Source: Chthoniobacteraceae bacterium
GTDB taxonomy: Bacteria; Verrucomicrobiota; Verrucomicrobiia; Chthoniobacterales; Chthoniobacteraceae
DNA length: 64,000 nucleotides
Assembly: GCA_947476255.1 (NCBI GenBank)
Contig: CANJPY010000004.1
Location: forward strand, 1 to 64,000
Reading direction: 5' to 3'
This document shows positions 11,201-19,787 of the stretch, piece by piece. Both the position numbers and the translations under genes were made by a program. Each line of letters starts with the position of its first letter. Positions within the stretch are counted from its first letter, which is position 1. A model generated the notes under the pieces. The model ran no database searches. It saw nothing but the letters and a program-made list of their open reading frames with translations, and was not told the DNA's origin.

Positions 11201-11893
11201 GTGAAATACGAGGAAATGAACCGCGACCCGGATCTCATTTACGTTTTACAACGCTGGTTTATTCAAAACCCCGACCCGAAGAGTCCAGATTTAAGCGCCC
11301 GCGAAGCGGCGGACAAAAAACTGCGAATTCCCGCGATATCACGTTTTGTTGCAACTCACTACAGTTATGAAGCCCTGATCGTGGCACAGGCCAAGCTCAA
11401 CCCCCTCACCCGCAGACAGGATGCTCTCCAAGACCTTATTGACGAGCTCGCGAAAAAGAAAAACCGCTCCGCCGTGGAAAACCGTCGTCTCGAAGATCTC
11501 AAACAGGCGCTCATCGATGTGAGCGTTTTATCCTCGGACTCCGGGCGCGATCTCGATCGCCGCATTCGTCAGGTCGATCGCATCGTGAAAGGCACTTCCT
11601 TGCAAGAAGGCGGTTTGGAGTCCGGCGGTCAACTCCTGAGCGCCCAACGCCGTTACACCAATCAAAAGGTCGGAGAAATGGTTTATAAAGCCGAGACCGA
11701 ACAAAATGATTATCGCTTGGATCAAAAGCTCAACGTATTCTTCAGTCCGGACAAATACATCTGGGGCCTTCGCGTGAATGTTTACCTCTGGAACAGTATC
11801 GTCCTGCTCCTCTCCAGTGCAGCACTTCTTGCGATACTAAACGTGGTGCTCAGCCTCCAATTGCGCCCCGTCGGTCGTGCGGCGGACCAATAA
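8237..11893 (+). CDS. ABCG-type ABC transporter, ATPase-permease fusion with long N-terminal regulatory region
   Basis: A 1218-residue single-chain half transporter. Residues ~50-175 are helical and resemble a TerB-like domain. Residues ~215-460 are a beta-rich region of unassigned fold, in the place where some bacterial ABCG proteins carry FHA domains. The ATPase follows (~468-740): Walker A GASGSGKST near 503, signature LSGGERKR near 608 and Walker B DVFLFDEP. A Cys pair (GGCPACG) near 714 and a proline-rich linker (TPPPPPLPT) lead to the ABC2-type membrane part: one helix near 828, a group around 860-990 (VFISLLVAMFLALVSS onward) and a last helix near 1190. A long soluble loop (~1000-1165) interrupts it. 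The substrate is unknown. The gene stands alone. Confidence 0.88.
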   Translation: MSPIFESLLREIKSRLWEMWTRLPLVHRFWHSVQFLARRVARRPRTVTESPNLLPLLIQVLAAFSKGGAEVLEDEIDSSLGFLRHDFPEAVYSELRQLFKHALQEQHDLGAMAQKLSVQLNTDQKIMLGVQLYDLIARAGMDRRQLVEFYSFMTQLGMAAQAIDIVYQLSSSDTPDPSVYQSGHSPLECVSFGASPSKEDVGLKSLHESERMLSFRYHELLLLKNISALNIVVRGRPLKPGDFSRIYPGQRILLGEEVLTHQELVYYFNAKKNVSLTQIYLSLDDDGELELQREKSRDSLLEVRFGLKVQVRALKTTTVKLKGIKLTANTVVEASLDDPLEFDNESELPLGDLRRRARALGGRFQLKTYKTSYLVSNNPSRLDVDDILLSPGTAGEVLLRILCDYDHRVGTLEILHSDRPLQVGEQSLAVGGKCALMDGATIRLDAWQVLRCDFAERIIEEERNVISTLEVRDLTCRFRKNLTALDSLSFTVSRGEMVCVMGASGSGKSTLLRTIGGQQHPTEGQVLLNGQQLYSDLDALKRFVTYIPQDDAFDEYLTIEENMEFAAAIRSPHLSKRDRLRRVESKLVELGLAERRDSIVGSAIKKILSGGERKRLNIGLDMLSSADVFLFDEPTSGLSSKDSEHVMEILRSMAHNKIILVTLHQPTSKLFQMFTKALLLDKGGRIAFYGSPHEMLAYFAEAEHEQHFGTELGGCPACGTTRPEFIFDVLETPLRDLSGDIIYEENNRGQLVPARRFSADFWRDRYERFRLLQEMKQVNVREGPSPTPPPPLPTAERRRLKIREEWAQFRTLWKRSFTSKMRNKGNLLLTLVVPPVLAAVIGWALYFTKEESGSYDFASAFHIPTYVFISLLVAMFLALVSSVDDIIRDRVLLNRERNLTVRLPYYILAKLGTLALFSAIQCALFVVVGNAILEVKGMFFPYWYFMLITALSGLSLGLLISSLATSSKMAANFVPLVLIPQLIFSGALVKYEEMNRDPDLIYVLQRWFIQNPDPKSPDLSAREAADKKLRIPAISRFVATHYSYEALIVAQAKLNPLTRRQDALQDLIDELAKKKNRSAVENRRLEDLKQALIDVSVLSSDSGRDLDRRIRQVDRIVKGTSLQEGGLESGGQLLSAQRRYTNQKVGEMVYKAETEQNDYRLDQKLNVFFSPDKYIWGLRVNVYLWNSIVLLLSSAALLAILNVVLSLQLRPVGRAADQ

Positions 11894-11958
11894 CAGCCAC
11901 ATTCTTGGGTGACGCCCCGGGTTAAAATCCGTCGCCACTCCACGCAATCCGCACCACA

Positions 11959-12888
11959 TCACTCCCGCGGGCCCTGCCGTCGCCGCGGGCGTCGCGGCAT
12001 CAAATCAAGCTGAGGTTGGTGTAATATTTCCTCATCCATTCCAGGTTCCATGGGCGTCGGGGGCAAGTCTCCAAAATCTCCCGCAGGCAGAACCGACCCG
12101 TCCCCGGTACCGCCCCCAGCAAACCAGGTGCGTTCATCCATCCGCTTCAGTTCCTCGGGTAACTCCTGGCCAATAATTAAACTGCCTGAAAAAACGCCGC
12201 CTTTCTCCACCGTGATCGCTCGCGCGTAAACGGTTCCCTCCAGCACCCCCTTCTTATTAATCACCACTTTTCCCGCGCACACCACCCCTCGTGCCCTGCC
12301 ATTGATCTCAATACGCTGCCCGTACACCGGCGTCAAAAACTCCACGTTTGCCTTCGGGTGCACCGCCAGAACCTCCGCATCTACCTCCCCTTCGTACTGC
12401 CCCGCAATCCGCACTGTCGCCTCGCCGGTGCATAAAATCCGGCCCCGAAAACGTCCCTCGATCCGCGCGGTGCCGCACAAGATCCGGTGACTCGCCACAT
12501 CAGCATCAGGAGAGAGATGTACGACCCCTTGCGTGCGAATCGAACGCGCAAAGGGACCCGCGATCCTAAAATCGCGAATATCAATGTATGAACCACACTG
12601 TGGACAGAGGCTCGACTGGGACGAAGCGGGAACTTCATGTTTCTCACGACAACTAAAACAAGTGACAACGCGGGTTTTAGTCTGCGAAAACCACTTGGTT
12701 ACCTTGTCGAGAACTGAAGGTTCCTTGAGACTTGCCACCTCCTTCGCCAAAAGCTTTTCGATCGCGTAGTGCTGACCGCACTGACGGCAAAAAGTACTTC
12801 GGGCGCTGGCAGGTTCGAGCTGGCTGAAACCACACTGCGGACAATCGGCGCCGATCTTGTCGGCATGGAGATTGCGGGTATTGGCCAC
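11959..12888 (-). CDS. Bactofilin-family (polymer-forming cytoskeletal) protein with two N-terminal zinc ribbons
   Basis: A 309-residue protein. Two treble-clef/zinc-ribbon modules open it: CPQCGF with CRQCGQ (residues ~16-39), and CFSCREKH with CPQCGSY (~78-101). A bactofilin beta-helix follows (~110-245), with repeats such as GTARIEGRFRGRILCTGEATVRI, GQYEGEVDAEV, GRARGVVCAGKVVINKKGVLEG and GGVFSGSLIIG. The C-terminal ~50 residues are acidic and then Pro/Arg-rich, and look disordered. Bactofilins polymerise into membrane-associated filaments that direct cell shape or local wall synthesis. It is downstream of the plain bactofilin gene, 71 bases apart, with a strong hairpin between. The zinc ribbons are unusual for the family and could bind nucleic acid or partner proteins. 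Confidence 0.85.
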   Translation of the reverse strand: MANTRNLHADKIGADCPQCGFSQLEPASARSTFCRQCGQHYAIEKLLAKEVASLKEPSVLDKVTKWFSQTKTRVVTCFSCREKHEVPASSQSSLCPQCGSYIDIRDFRIAGPFARSIRTQGVVHLSPDADVASHRILCGTARIEGRFRGRILCTGEATVRIAGQYEGEVDAEVLAVHPKANVEFLTPVYGQRIEINGRARGVVCAGKVVINKKGVLEGTVYARAITVEKGGVFSGSLIIGQELPEELKRMDERTWFAGGGTGDGSVLPAGDFGDLPPTPMEPGMDEEILHQPQLDLMPRRPRRRQGPRE

Positions 12889-12905
12889 AGAGGCCTAGCA
12901 ATGGT

Positions 12906-12930
12906 GGCGGGAGCCTTTCGCGCTCCCGCC
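12906..12930. terminator. Strong hairpin between the two bactofilin genes
   Basis: A perfect 9-bp stem (GGCGGGAGC against GCTCCCGCC) with a 7-base loop. In the direction of the bactofilin genes there is no T-tract after it, so it is more likely an RNA-processing, stabilising or attenuating hairpin than a full intrinsic terminator. It would let the upstream bactofilin be made at a higher level than the zinc-ribbon one. Confidence 0.55.
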
Positions 12931-12959
12931 GGGGGTTTAGTTGATACGAGAGCCAAAGA

Positions 12960-13379
12960 CTACACCCGGGGAGGCATGCCGCCGCCCACTGCAGGACGCA
13001 CTTCGGGAGAGCGCACAATTTCAGGGGTCTTCATCGCGATCCGATTCGGCGTCACTTCGGACTTACCAACGAAGGTAGCTCCATCTTCAATCACCAAGCG
13101 TGCCGCCTTCAAGTCACCGTGAAGAACCGCGTGGCTCTTAAGCTCGCAACGCTCTTCCACCGTGATGTTCCCATGCACCTTCCCAAGAACTGTCACAGCC
13201 TTCGTCTTAATTTCTCCACGAATCTCGGCATTCTCACCCACGGTTAAAATGCCGGGGCTGATGATCTCTCCTTCGACTTTCCCATCGATGGTCAGATCAT
13301 TCTGAAACTTAATGGATCCTTTGATCTCAACATCAGAGGCAAGGATATTCGTTGTTTTGGGCAGGGCGATATCGGACAT
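12960..13379 (-). CDS. Bactofilin
   Basis: A 139-residue bactofilin of near-minimal length. An N-terminal tail (MSDIALPKTTNILASDVEIKG) leads into the right-handed beta-helix, made of short repeats such as IKFQNDLTIDGKVEGEI, GILTVGENAEIRGEI, KAVTVLGKVHGNITVEE and RCELKSHAVLHGDLKAARL. The C-terminal tail is Pro/Arg-rich. It should self-assemble into non-polar filaments without nucleotide. It is the first gene of a probable two-gene unit with the zinc-ribbon bactofilin, so the two may co-polymerise. Confidence 0.92.
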   Translation of the reverse strand: MSDIALPKTTNILASDVEIKGSIKFQNDLTIDGKVEGEIISPGILTVGENAEIRGEIKTKAVTVLGKVHGNITVEERCELKSHAVLHGDLKAARLVIEDGATFVGKSEVTPNRIAMKTPEIVRSPEVRPAVGGGMPPRV

Positions 13380-13458
13380 AATACTAGGTTGTATTTTTGG
13401 TTGAGGTTGTGTGAGTCAGTTTGCGTGGAATAAGACGATGAGGGCCAATAAAACGAGC

Positions 13459-13644
13459 AGACAGTCATACACACCTCGAACTTGCGCTCAGAGCGACACG
13501 GGGTTGTGCCACAAGGCATATCCTCAGAGGAAATGAGCCAAGGGGCCCTCCCAGATCGCGCTTCCCGCAGAAGCAGGGGTGGTACTTTAATTTGTCGGAA
13601 TCCTGAGGCCATTTATAAGACAGTCATAAGACAGTCATAAGACA
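13459..13644. repeat. Repeated AGACAGTCATA element (isolated copy plus tandem array)
   Basis: The 11-base unit ATAAGACAGTC is repeated head to tail about 2.6 times at 13615-13644. A separate copy of its core, AGACAGTCATA, lies at 13459-13469. An 11-base period places the copies on the same face of the helix, as expected for a cooperative regulator site. It could equally be simple slippage. No binding protein can be named. Confidence 0.55.
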
Positions 13645-13733
13645 TTCCAGCCTTACAATGACCCTTTAGATGTTCCGTTCATCAATCTAGACAGCAGACG
13701 AACAGAGTCAACGCAGACCTCCATATTTTGTGT

Positions 13734-13747
13734 AAATAGGCCTATTT
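13734..13747. promoter_or_regulatory. 14-base perfect palindrome, possible operator
   Basis: AAATAGGCCTATTT reads the same on both strands. It lies 124 bases before the ABC ATPase start, in an otherwise GC-rich non-coding region. A dimeric repressor site is plausible; the assignment is inference from symmetry and position alone. Confidence 0.35.
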
Positions 13748-13870
13748 TTATCTCGGCAGGTACAATCCCTTGCGGCTTGCCTAATACCTTGTCACCACCA
13801 ACGGCCCTCCCGCCTGCCCCCCTCACCCTAACCTCGGTCCTCGTTTTCACCTCCCTTTCTTTGAGCAATT

Positions 13871-14686
13871 ATGAGCATCCTATCTCCTGCCCCGATTCTG
13901 AAAATCGACGCCCTCAGCGTCGTCCGTGAAGGCACCACCATTCTCCGCAAGATAGATTGGCTTATTCACGCGCACGAGCACTGGGTCCTTCTCGGCCCCA
14001 ATGGTTCCGGCAAGTCGTCGCTTCTTTCGGTCCTGGCCGGTTACTTGCCGCCGACTACCGGCGAATGCGAAGTTCTTGGCCAGCGTTATGGGTTCAGCGA
14101 CTGGCGCGATTTACGTGCCCACTTGGGCATCGTCTCGGCCACCGTGGCCGCAATGGTTCCCCTGGACGAACCCGCCTTTTGCACCGTTCTTACGGGCCGC
14201 GACGGAGGCATCGGTCTTTGGGCCCATATCACACGCGAAGAACGCAAGGAGGCTTGTTCCTGGCTCGCCAAAGTCGAGGCCGAACACCTTGCGGACCGCC
14301 CCTGGCAAGTGCTCAGCGTGGGGGAGCGGCAGCGCGTTCTTATCGCACGCGCCCTCATCCGCGCGCCACGCCTGCTCATTCTCGACGAACCCTGCGCAGG
14401 CCTGGATCCCGTGGCCAGGGAAGGCTTCCTCGCCTTCATCTCCCGTTTGATCGCAAAGCGTTCCTCCCCGTCCGTAGTTCTTGTGACGCACCACGTGGAG
14501 GAAATCGTCCCCGGCTTTACCCACGCTATCCTCCTCAGCCAAGGACGGGTCGCTGCCGCAGGGCCGCTAAAGGACACCTTGCGCTCCACCACTCTGGAAC
14601 GCGTCTTCGAAGCCCCTCTCAAACTTTCCTTCAGCAAAGGCAGATACAAATTGGACATCCCCGCTCCAAAACGCGGAGTGCTCTAA
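13871..14686 (+). CDS. ABC transporter ATP-binding protein (ModF/YlmA-like single ATPase)
   Basis: A 271-residue ATPase with one nucleotide-binding domain. It has Walker [10 protein letters not shown] (~45-53), a Q-loop region after the strand LGIVSATV, signature LSVGERQR (~152-159), Walker B LLILDEP with the D-loop CAGLDP, and the switch histidine in LVTHHVEEI. The pattern, including the short Q-loop segment and VEEI after the switch His, resembles YlmA/ModF-type ATPases that have no known permease partner. No membrane subunit is adjacent. It could serve a permease coded elsewhere or a non-transport role. Confidence 0.85.
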   Translation: MSILSPAPILKIDALSVVREGTTILRKIDWLIHAHEHWVLLGPNGSGKSSLLSVLAGYLPPTTGECEVLGQRYGFSDWRDLRAHLGIVSATVAAMVPLDEPAFCTVLTGRDGGIGLWAHITREERKEACSWLAKVEAEHLADRPWQVLSVGERQRVLIARALIRAPRLLILDEPCAGLDPVAREGFLAFISRLIAKRSSPSVVLVTHHVEEIVPGFTHAILLSQGRVAAAGPLKDTLRSTTLERVFEAPLKLSFSKGRYKLDIPAPKRGVL

Positions 14687-14899
14687 GTTTCCATCTCCCG
14701 CCTCCAAGCCTCCCAAAGGCACTCCTCGGGCCTCAACGTGAAGAAGACCAAAACCCTCCTGTACCTAAATACGGAACGGTCTACCCTCTCGCCAACATCA
14801 AGATTGACGCTTTGATACAATCCTCGAGAGTTCCCGCCGGTCCACCCCTCGCCCAACCAACGTTCTCCCTTCCAAGGGTTCACCTTCTTTAAAGCTGCC

Positions 14900-16840
14900 A
14901 TGTCATCGTCGTTTTTCTCCGCGGACGAATCCATCTACCATATCCGCACCAAAGCCCCAGGCCCGGCAGGTGCGTTGCCCCTCACCGCTGAACTCCTGAG
15001 TTCAAGCCCGAGCGGAGATTTGTTTGGCATGACCCAAAATGCTGGCATGGGCTGGGATCCAGCTTCAGTCGGAGACAAGTCTTTCCTGATACTCAGCACG
15101 CAGGGCGGGTTGCGCGCGCCTGATGGAAAACCCGTGGCGCTTGGTTATCATACTGGACATTGGGAGATTGGCCTTCTCGTCAAGGAAGCCGCCGATGAAA
15201 TCAGGCGTCTAGGTTGCCTGCCGTTCGCCGCCTATTGCTCGGACCCCTGCGACGGCCGCACGCAGGGAACGACCGGTATGTTTGACAGCCTGCCGTTCCG
15301 CAATGACGCAGCCCTCGTGTTTCGCCGCCTGATCCGCTCCCTGCCCAGGCGTGCGGGTGTCATCGGCATCGCCACATGCGACAAGGGACTCCCTGCCATG
15401 ATGATGGCACTGGCCGCGATGCGGGACCTTCCCTGCGTGCTTGTCCCGGGAGGCGTGACGCTCCCGCCCTCAAACGGAGAGGACGCCGGCGCCGTGCAGA
15501 CCATTGGCGCGCGTTTTTCCCGAGGCCTGCTCACGCTGTCGGAGGCCGCCGAATTGGGGTGCCGCGCCTGCGGTTCTCCAGGAGGGGGCTGCCAATTTCT
15601 GGGCACTGCAGCCACGTCCCAGGTCGTCGCAGAGGCCCTTGGAATGGCACTTCCGCACTCTGCGCTAGCGCCCTCCGGACAGCCCGTGTGGAGCGATCTT
15701 GCCACGCAGGCCGCCCGTGCCGTGGTGCAAATGGAAACCCGGGGCATCACGATGCGGGACATTCTCACACCCGCTAGCATCCGAAACGCAATGGTTGTGC
15801 ACGCAGCATTCGGCGGGTCCACAAACCTCCTTCTCCACATCCCTGCCATTGCCCACAGCGCGGGCCTTCCTCGCCCTACAGTTTCGGATTGGATCGACGT
15901 CAACCGCCGCGTTCCCCGCTTGGTGGATGTTTTGCCAAACGGTCCAAAATTCCATCCCACGGTGCGCGCGTTTCTCGCGGGCGGAGTGCCCGAGGTAATG
16001 CTGCACCTCCGCGAACATCAACTATTGGACACATCGGTTTTAACCGCCACCGGGTGCACCCTTGAGGAGAATTTAGAGGTCTGGCGAAAGTCGGCCAGAA
16101 GGATGCGCTTTCGCTCCATTCTTCAAGAACTTGATGCAGTCGACCCCGATGATGTGATCATGTCTCCCACTCGGGCCCGCGAAAAAGGTTTAACCAGCAC
16201 TCTTGTCTTTCCTGTCGGCAATCTTTGCCCCGAAGGCTCTGTGATCAAAAGCACCGCCATCGACGCGAGCGTGGTTGACTCCGATGGTGTCTACAGGAAA
16301 GTCGGACCCGCAAAGGTTTTTACAAGCGAAGCCGCAGCCATAGCGGCTGTACGTTCCGGAAAAATCATCGAAGGAGACATCATGGTTCTCATCGGTGTCG
16401 GTCCGCTGGGCACCGGCATGGAGGAGACCTACCAAATCACATCCGCGCTCAAGCATCTTCCATTCGGCAAACATGTAGCCCTGCTTACCGATGCCCGGTT
16501 TTCGGGGGTTTCCACCGGCGCGTGTATCGGGCACATTGGCCCGGAGGCGCTCGCGGGAGGGCCGATCGGCAAGATACAAGACGGCGACCGGATTCAAATC
16601 ATCGTGAACCGTGTCGACCTTACCGGCAGCCTGAATCTGGTGGGCGACGCCTCCGCTAGTTTCTCACCGGCAGAGGGTGAGGCCCTATTGGCTCGGCGTC
16701 CGCTGCGGGGCGACTTCTCTCCGCACCCAAAGCTTCCGGATGACACCCGTCTTTGGGCAGCCCTTCAACAAGTTGGAGGAGGCACTTGGGGGGGATGTGT
16801 GTACGACGTAGAGGCGATTCTGCATCGCCTAGGGCTCTAG
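14900..16840 (+). CDS. yjhG: Sugar-acid dehydratase of the IlvD/Edd family, YjhG/YagF (D-xylonate dehydratase) type
   Basis: A 646-residue [Fe-S] dehydratase. It follows the E. coli YagF/YjhG sequence nearly end to end, as I recall it: an AAGPQGALPLT-like opening (here [14 protein letters not shown]), [101 protein letters not shown] and [18 protein letters not shown]. Cys residues in SDPCDGR, ATCDKG and GCRACG/GGGCQF are candidates for cluster binding. Family members dehydrate D-xylonate or D-gluconate to the 2-keto-3-deoxy acid. It stands alone, without an aldolase or dehydrogenase next to it, so the true substrate is open. Confidence 0.92.
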   Translation: MSSSFFSADESIYHIRTKAPGPAGALPLTAELLSSSPSGDLFGMTQNAGMGWDPASVGDKSFLILSTQGGLRAPDGKPVALGYHTGHWEIGLLVKEAADEIRRLGCLPFAAYCSDPCDGRTQGTTGMFDSLPFRNDAALVFRRLIRSLPRRAGVIGIATCDKGLPAMMMALAAMRDLPCVLVPGGVTLPPSNGEDAGAVQTIGARFSRGLLTLSEAAELGCRACGSPGGGCQFLGTAATSQVVAEALGMALPHSALAPSGQPVWSDLATQAARAVVQMETRGITMRDILTPASIRNAMVVHAAFGGSTNLLLHIPAIAHSAGLPRPTVSDWIDVNRRVPRLVDVLPNGPKFHPTVRAFLAGGVPEVMLHLREHQLLDTSVLTATGCTLEENLEVWRKSARRMRFRSILQELDAVDPDDVIMSPTRAREKGLTSTLVFPVGNLCPEGSVIKSTAIDASVVDSDGVYRKVGPAKVFTSEAAAIAAVRSGKIIEGDIMVLIGVGPLGTGMEETYQITSALKHLPFGKHVALLTDARFSGVSTGACIGHIGPEALAGGPIGKIQDGDRIQIIVNRVDLTGSLNLVGDASASFSPAEGEALLARRPLRGDFSPHPKLPDDTRLWAALQQVGGGTWGGCVYDVEAILHRLGL

Positions 16841-16879
16841 GTAATTAGCTGTATTTTTGAAACGGGAGGCAGTCTTTAA

Positions 16880-16894
16880 TTAGAATAATTCTTG
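16880..16894. promoter_or_regulatory. PerR/Fur-box-like palindrome upstream of the fur-like gene and suf operon
   Basis: TTAGAATAATTCTTG contains the perfect inverted repeat AGAAT-A-ATTCT. The 15-base layout (7-1-7) is that of the known PerR box TTATAATNATTATAA, with four differences. It lies 35 bases ahead of the start codon of the Fur-family gene, in the likely core promoter, which fits autorepression and control of the suf genes downstream. Confidence 0.5.
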
Positions 16895-16928
16895 ATAAGG
16901 ACTGAAGGCGGCGTAATGTTCCGCCTCC

Positions 16929-17414
16929 ATGCGCCCCCAACCAGAACCCTCAGCTCAAGCGAATACCTTTCCGAAGAAAAGCATCCGTCAAACTGAACAG
17001 CGCAAGGCTGTTTTCGACGCCCTGATGGCGCGGACCGACCACCCCAGCGCCGTCGAGGTCTTCATGCGGGTCAAATACCGCATGCCGTCCATCTCTCTGG
17101 CAACGGTTTATAATTGTCTGGAAACACTCACGGCGTCCGGACTGGTTCGCACCGTCAATCATGAGCGGGAGCCCTCGCGCTATTGCGCAAACCTGCAGGA
17201 GCATGCGCACCTTTTCTGCTCTGACTGCGGCTCCATCACGGACATCCCCCTCCACACCCCCATGCCCCCGGAGCAGATCTGGAATCTGCCGCAGGGCGTG
17301 ACGATTGCGCAGCAAGAAGTCTCCTTCCGCGGCCTCTGTTCCGTCTGCAATTCCGCCTCTCAAGATCAAGCCCACCCGCTCAAACCCACCGTTGTTTCCT
17401 CCGGGGCCAACTAA
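16929..17414 (+). CDS. Fur/PerR-family transcriptional regulator
   Basis: A 161-residue Fur-family protein. The winged helix covers ~20-80, with RQTEQRKAVFDALM, HPSAVEVF and the recognition region ISLATVYNCLETLTASGLV. The dimerisation domain carries two structural zinc pairs, Cys97/Cys100 (FCSDCGS) and Cys137/Cys140 (GLCSVC), and HAHLFC. It is followed after 21 bases by sufC, so it most likely heads the suf operon and controls Fe-S assembly in response to iron or peroxide, in the place taken by IscR or SufR in other bacteria. Which signal it senses cannot be decided from the sequence. The PerR-box-like palindrome upstream suggests autoregulation. Confidence 0.9.
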   Translation: MRPQPEPSAQANTFPKKSIRQTEQRKAVFDALMARTDHPSAVEVFMRVKYRMPSISLATVYNCLETLTASGLVRTVNHEREPSRYCANLQEHAHLFCSDCGSITDIPLHTPMPPEQIWNLPQGVTIAQQEVSFRGLCSVCNSASQDQAHPLKPTVVSSGAN

Positions 17415-17435
17415 TTCCTCTTTCCTCTCTTTTCT

Positions 17436-18200
17436 ATGAGTCTTGTCATTCACAACCTTCACGCCCGCGTCGTCGGGGGACAGGAAATTTTACGCGGCCT
17501 CAATCTAGAGATCGAAAAGGGGCGCGTTCACGCAATCATGGGACCCAACGGGTCTGGCAAAAGCACTCTCTCCAAAGTAATCGCCGGCCATCCCGATTAC
17601 GAAGTCACAAGCGGCGAAGTCCTCCTCGATGGCGTGAATATTCTGGGACTGGATCCCGACGCGCGCGCGCGCACAGGCCTCTTTCTTGCCTTCCAATATC
17701 CCGTGGAAATCCCAGGCGTGAGCAACGCCAACTTCATACGCGCCGCCCTGCAAGCGCGGCTCAAAGAAGGAGAAGAGCTCGATGCCGTGGATTACTACGG
17801 AGACCTCTACAAGGAAATGGACAAGCTTGAAATACCACGCGCGTTCACGGCGCGTTCCGTCAATGAAGGCTTTTCCGGCGGTGAAAAAAAACGCAACGAG
17901 GTCTTGCAAATGGCAATGCTCAAGCCCTCCTACGCCATTCTGGATGAGACGGATTCCGGTCTGGACATTGACGCGCTTAAAATTGTTGCTGCAGGTGTAA
18001 ACGCACAACGCGGCGCAAACATTGGCATGCTCGTGATCACCCATTACCAGCGCCTGTTGGACTATATCACCCCGGACGTCGTGCACGTCTTGGTGGGCGG
18101 CCGCATCGTGCGTACTTCCGGCCCCGAACTCGCCCACGAACTTGAATCCAAGGGCTACGACTGGATCAAAGAAAATCTGGCGGAAACCGCATCAGCTTAA
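17436..18200 (+). CDS. sufC: Fe-S cluster assembly ATPase SufC
   Basis: A 254-residue ABC-type ATPase of the SufBCD scaffold complex in the cytoplasm. It has Walker [10 protein letters not shown] (~34-42), the SufC-typical [18 protein letters not shown], signature [14 protein letters not shown] (~151-164) and Walker [14 protein letters not shown] with Glu in the DET context typical of SufC. Length is normal. It sits between the Fur-family gene (21 bases) and sufB (23 bases) and is surely co-transcribed. ATP hydrolysis drives the conformational change that lets SufB-SufD build the cluster. Confidence 0.97.
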   Translation: MSLVIHNLHARVVGGQEILRGLNLEIEKGRVHAIMGPNGSGKSTLSKVIAGHPDYEVTSGEVLLDGVNILGLDPDARARTGLFLAFQYPVEIPGVSNANFIRAALQARLKEGEELDAVDYYGDLYKEMDKLEIPRAFTARSVNEGFSGGEKKRNEVLQMAMLKPSYAILDETDSGLDIDALKIVAAGVNAQRGANIGMLVITHYQRLLDYITPDVVHVLVGGRIVRTSGPELAHELESKGYDWIKENLAETASA

Positions 18201-18223
18201 CACACCCCCTTCCGAGGAATCTT

Positions 18224-19636
18224 ATGTCTACCGAAGTCATCTCGCAGATCGACGTCGACCGCACCCGGGGAGACTTTCATTACCCCGAGCAACACACCTA
18301 CGATGCAGGGATCGGGCTCACCCACGCCACGATCGACTACATCTCAGACGTCAAAAGCGAACCCGATTGGATCCGGGAATTCCGCCACAAGGCGCTCGAC
18401 GTGTTTCTTTCAAAACCGATGCCCACCAACTGGGCCAGCCATGATCTTGAAAACATCGTCTTCGAGAACATCCGCTATTACCTCGCAAATGCCCAGCGTC
18501 CAACACGCTCCTGGGATGATGTGCCGGATGACGTGAAGCGCACTTTTGAACGCCTGGGCATTCCAGAACAGGAGCGCAAATTCCTCGCAGGTGTGGAAGC
18601 GCAGTTTGATTCCGAGGCCGTGTATTCCAACATGAAGAAAGCCTTGGGGGACGAGGGTGTTATCTTTGTGGGCTCAACAGATGGACTCAAAGAACATCCC
18701 GAGATTTTCAAAAAATGGTTCGGGAAAGTCATTCCCACGGGTGACAACAAATTTAGCGCCCTCAACTCGGCGGTCTTCTCAGGTGGCTCCTTCATCTATG
18801 TGCCGCCGGGAGTGAAGGTGAAACACCCTCTCCAAGCCTATTTCAGAATCAATGCAGAAAACTTTGGCCAGTTCGAGCGCACCCTGATCATTGCGGATGA
18901 AGGCTCAGAGGTCATGTACATGGAGGGGTGCACCGCCCCGAAGTTTGAAACCGCCACCCTGCATTCCGCGGTGGTGGAACTGGTGGCGCTCAAAGGAGCG
19001 AAAATCCAGTACGTCACCGTGCAAAACTGGAGCGCGAATGTTTTTAACCTGGTGACCAAACGCGCCGTCGCTCATGAGGAATCCGAGGTGCGCTGGATCG
19101 ACTGTAATATTGGCTCGAGGCTCACCATGAAATATCCGGGGGTCGTGCTCAAAGGCCGCAAAGCCCGCGGAGAAGTCATCTCCATTGCGCTCGCAAACAA
19201 CGGCCAGCACCAGGATACGGGCGCCAAGATGATCCACGCGGCCGACGAGACCACGTCCAATGTCATTTCCAAATCCATATCGATCGGAAAAGGTCGTGCG
19301 ACGTACCGTGGACAGATACACATTCCCAAACATCTCAAGGGTTGTAAGAACAACACCGAATGCGATGCGCTTCTCATCAACTCCACGAGCCGCACAGACA
19401 CGTATCCCGCCATCACAGTGCGCGGATCCGGTAATTCTGTTCAGCACGAGGCGTCGGTGAGCCAGGTCAGCGCGGAGCAGATTTTTTACATGCAACAGCG
19501 GGGCCTCACCGAAGCCCAGGCCATGAGCCTCAGTGTAAACGGCTTTGTGAACGACCTAGTTCGGGAATTTCCGATGGAGTACTCCGTGGAACTCAAACGC
19601 CTTATCGACCTTGAAATGGAGGGCTCCGTAGGTTGA
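18224..19636 (+). CDS. sufB: Fe-S cluster assembly scaffold SufB
   Basis: A 470-residue scaffold subunit of SufBC2D. It has the SufB landmarks [72 protein letters not shown], and the C-terminal [10 protein letters not shown] containing the conserved cluster-building cysteine, then [28 protein letters not shown] Shine-Dalgarno-like run lies just before the ATG. It receives sulfur from a cysteine desulfurase that is not coded in this window. A 151-base gap separates it from sufD. Confidence 0.97.
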   Translation: MSTEVISQIDVDRTRGDFHYPEQHTYDAGIGLTHATIDYISDVKSEPDWIREFRHKALDVFLSKPMPTNWASHDLENIVFENIRYYLANAQRPTRSWDDVPDDVKRTFERLGIPEQERKFLAGVEAQFDSEAVYSNMKKALGDEGVIFVGSTDGLKEHPEIFKKWFGKVIPTGDNKFSALNSAVFSGGSFIYVPPGVKVKHPLQAYFRINAENFGQFERTLIIADEGSEVMYMEGCTAPKFETATLHSAVVELVALKGAKIQYVTVQNWSANVFNLVTKRAVAHEESEVRWIDCNIGSRLTMKYPGVVLKGRKARGEVISIALANNGQHQDTGAKMIHAADETTSNVISKSISIGKGRATYRGQIHIPKHLKGCKNNTECDALLINSTSRTDTYPAITVRGSGNSVQHEASVSQVSAEQIFYMQQRGLTEAQAMSLSVNGFVNDLVREFPMEYSVELKRLIDLEMEGSVG

Positions 19637-19787
19637 TTTTCGTCCCGAAAAAACTCCGCTCTATTCCGGCGCGTCCACGGGGTGCGCCTCGGTTCCCTTC
19701 CTAGAGCATTCGGCCCGCCGCCTGGCAACAAACCCTATTCTTGATTTTCGAATTGGCCTTTTAAAAAGCAGGCCACGCCCTTCCTAC

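Larger units (their letters stand above)
13380..13870. other. 491-base intergenic region between divergent bactofilin and ABC ATPase genes
   Basis: No convincing gene. It should hold the divergent promoters of the bactofilin unit and the ABC ATPase. It contains an 11-base tandem repeat, a further copy of the repeat core ~150 bases away and a 14-base perfect palindrome, each listed separately. The stretch 13795-13860 is very C/T-rich. Confidence 0.6.

Noticed and set aside
13957-14892. 311-codon open frame on the plus strand
   Set aside because: It overlaps the ABC ATPase gene in another frame, with Arg/Pro-rich low-complexity content and no family signature.
15232-15960. 242-codon open frame on the minus strand
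   Set aside because: Antisense to the sugar-acid dehydratase; no recognisable product.
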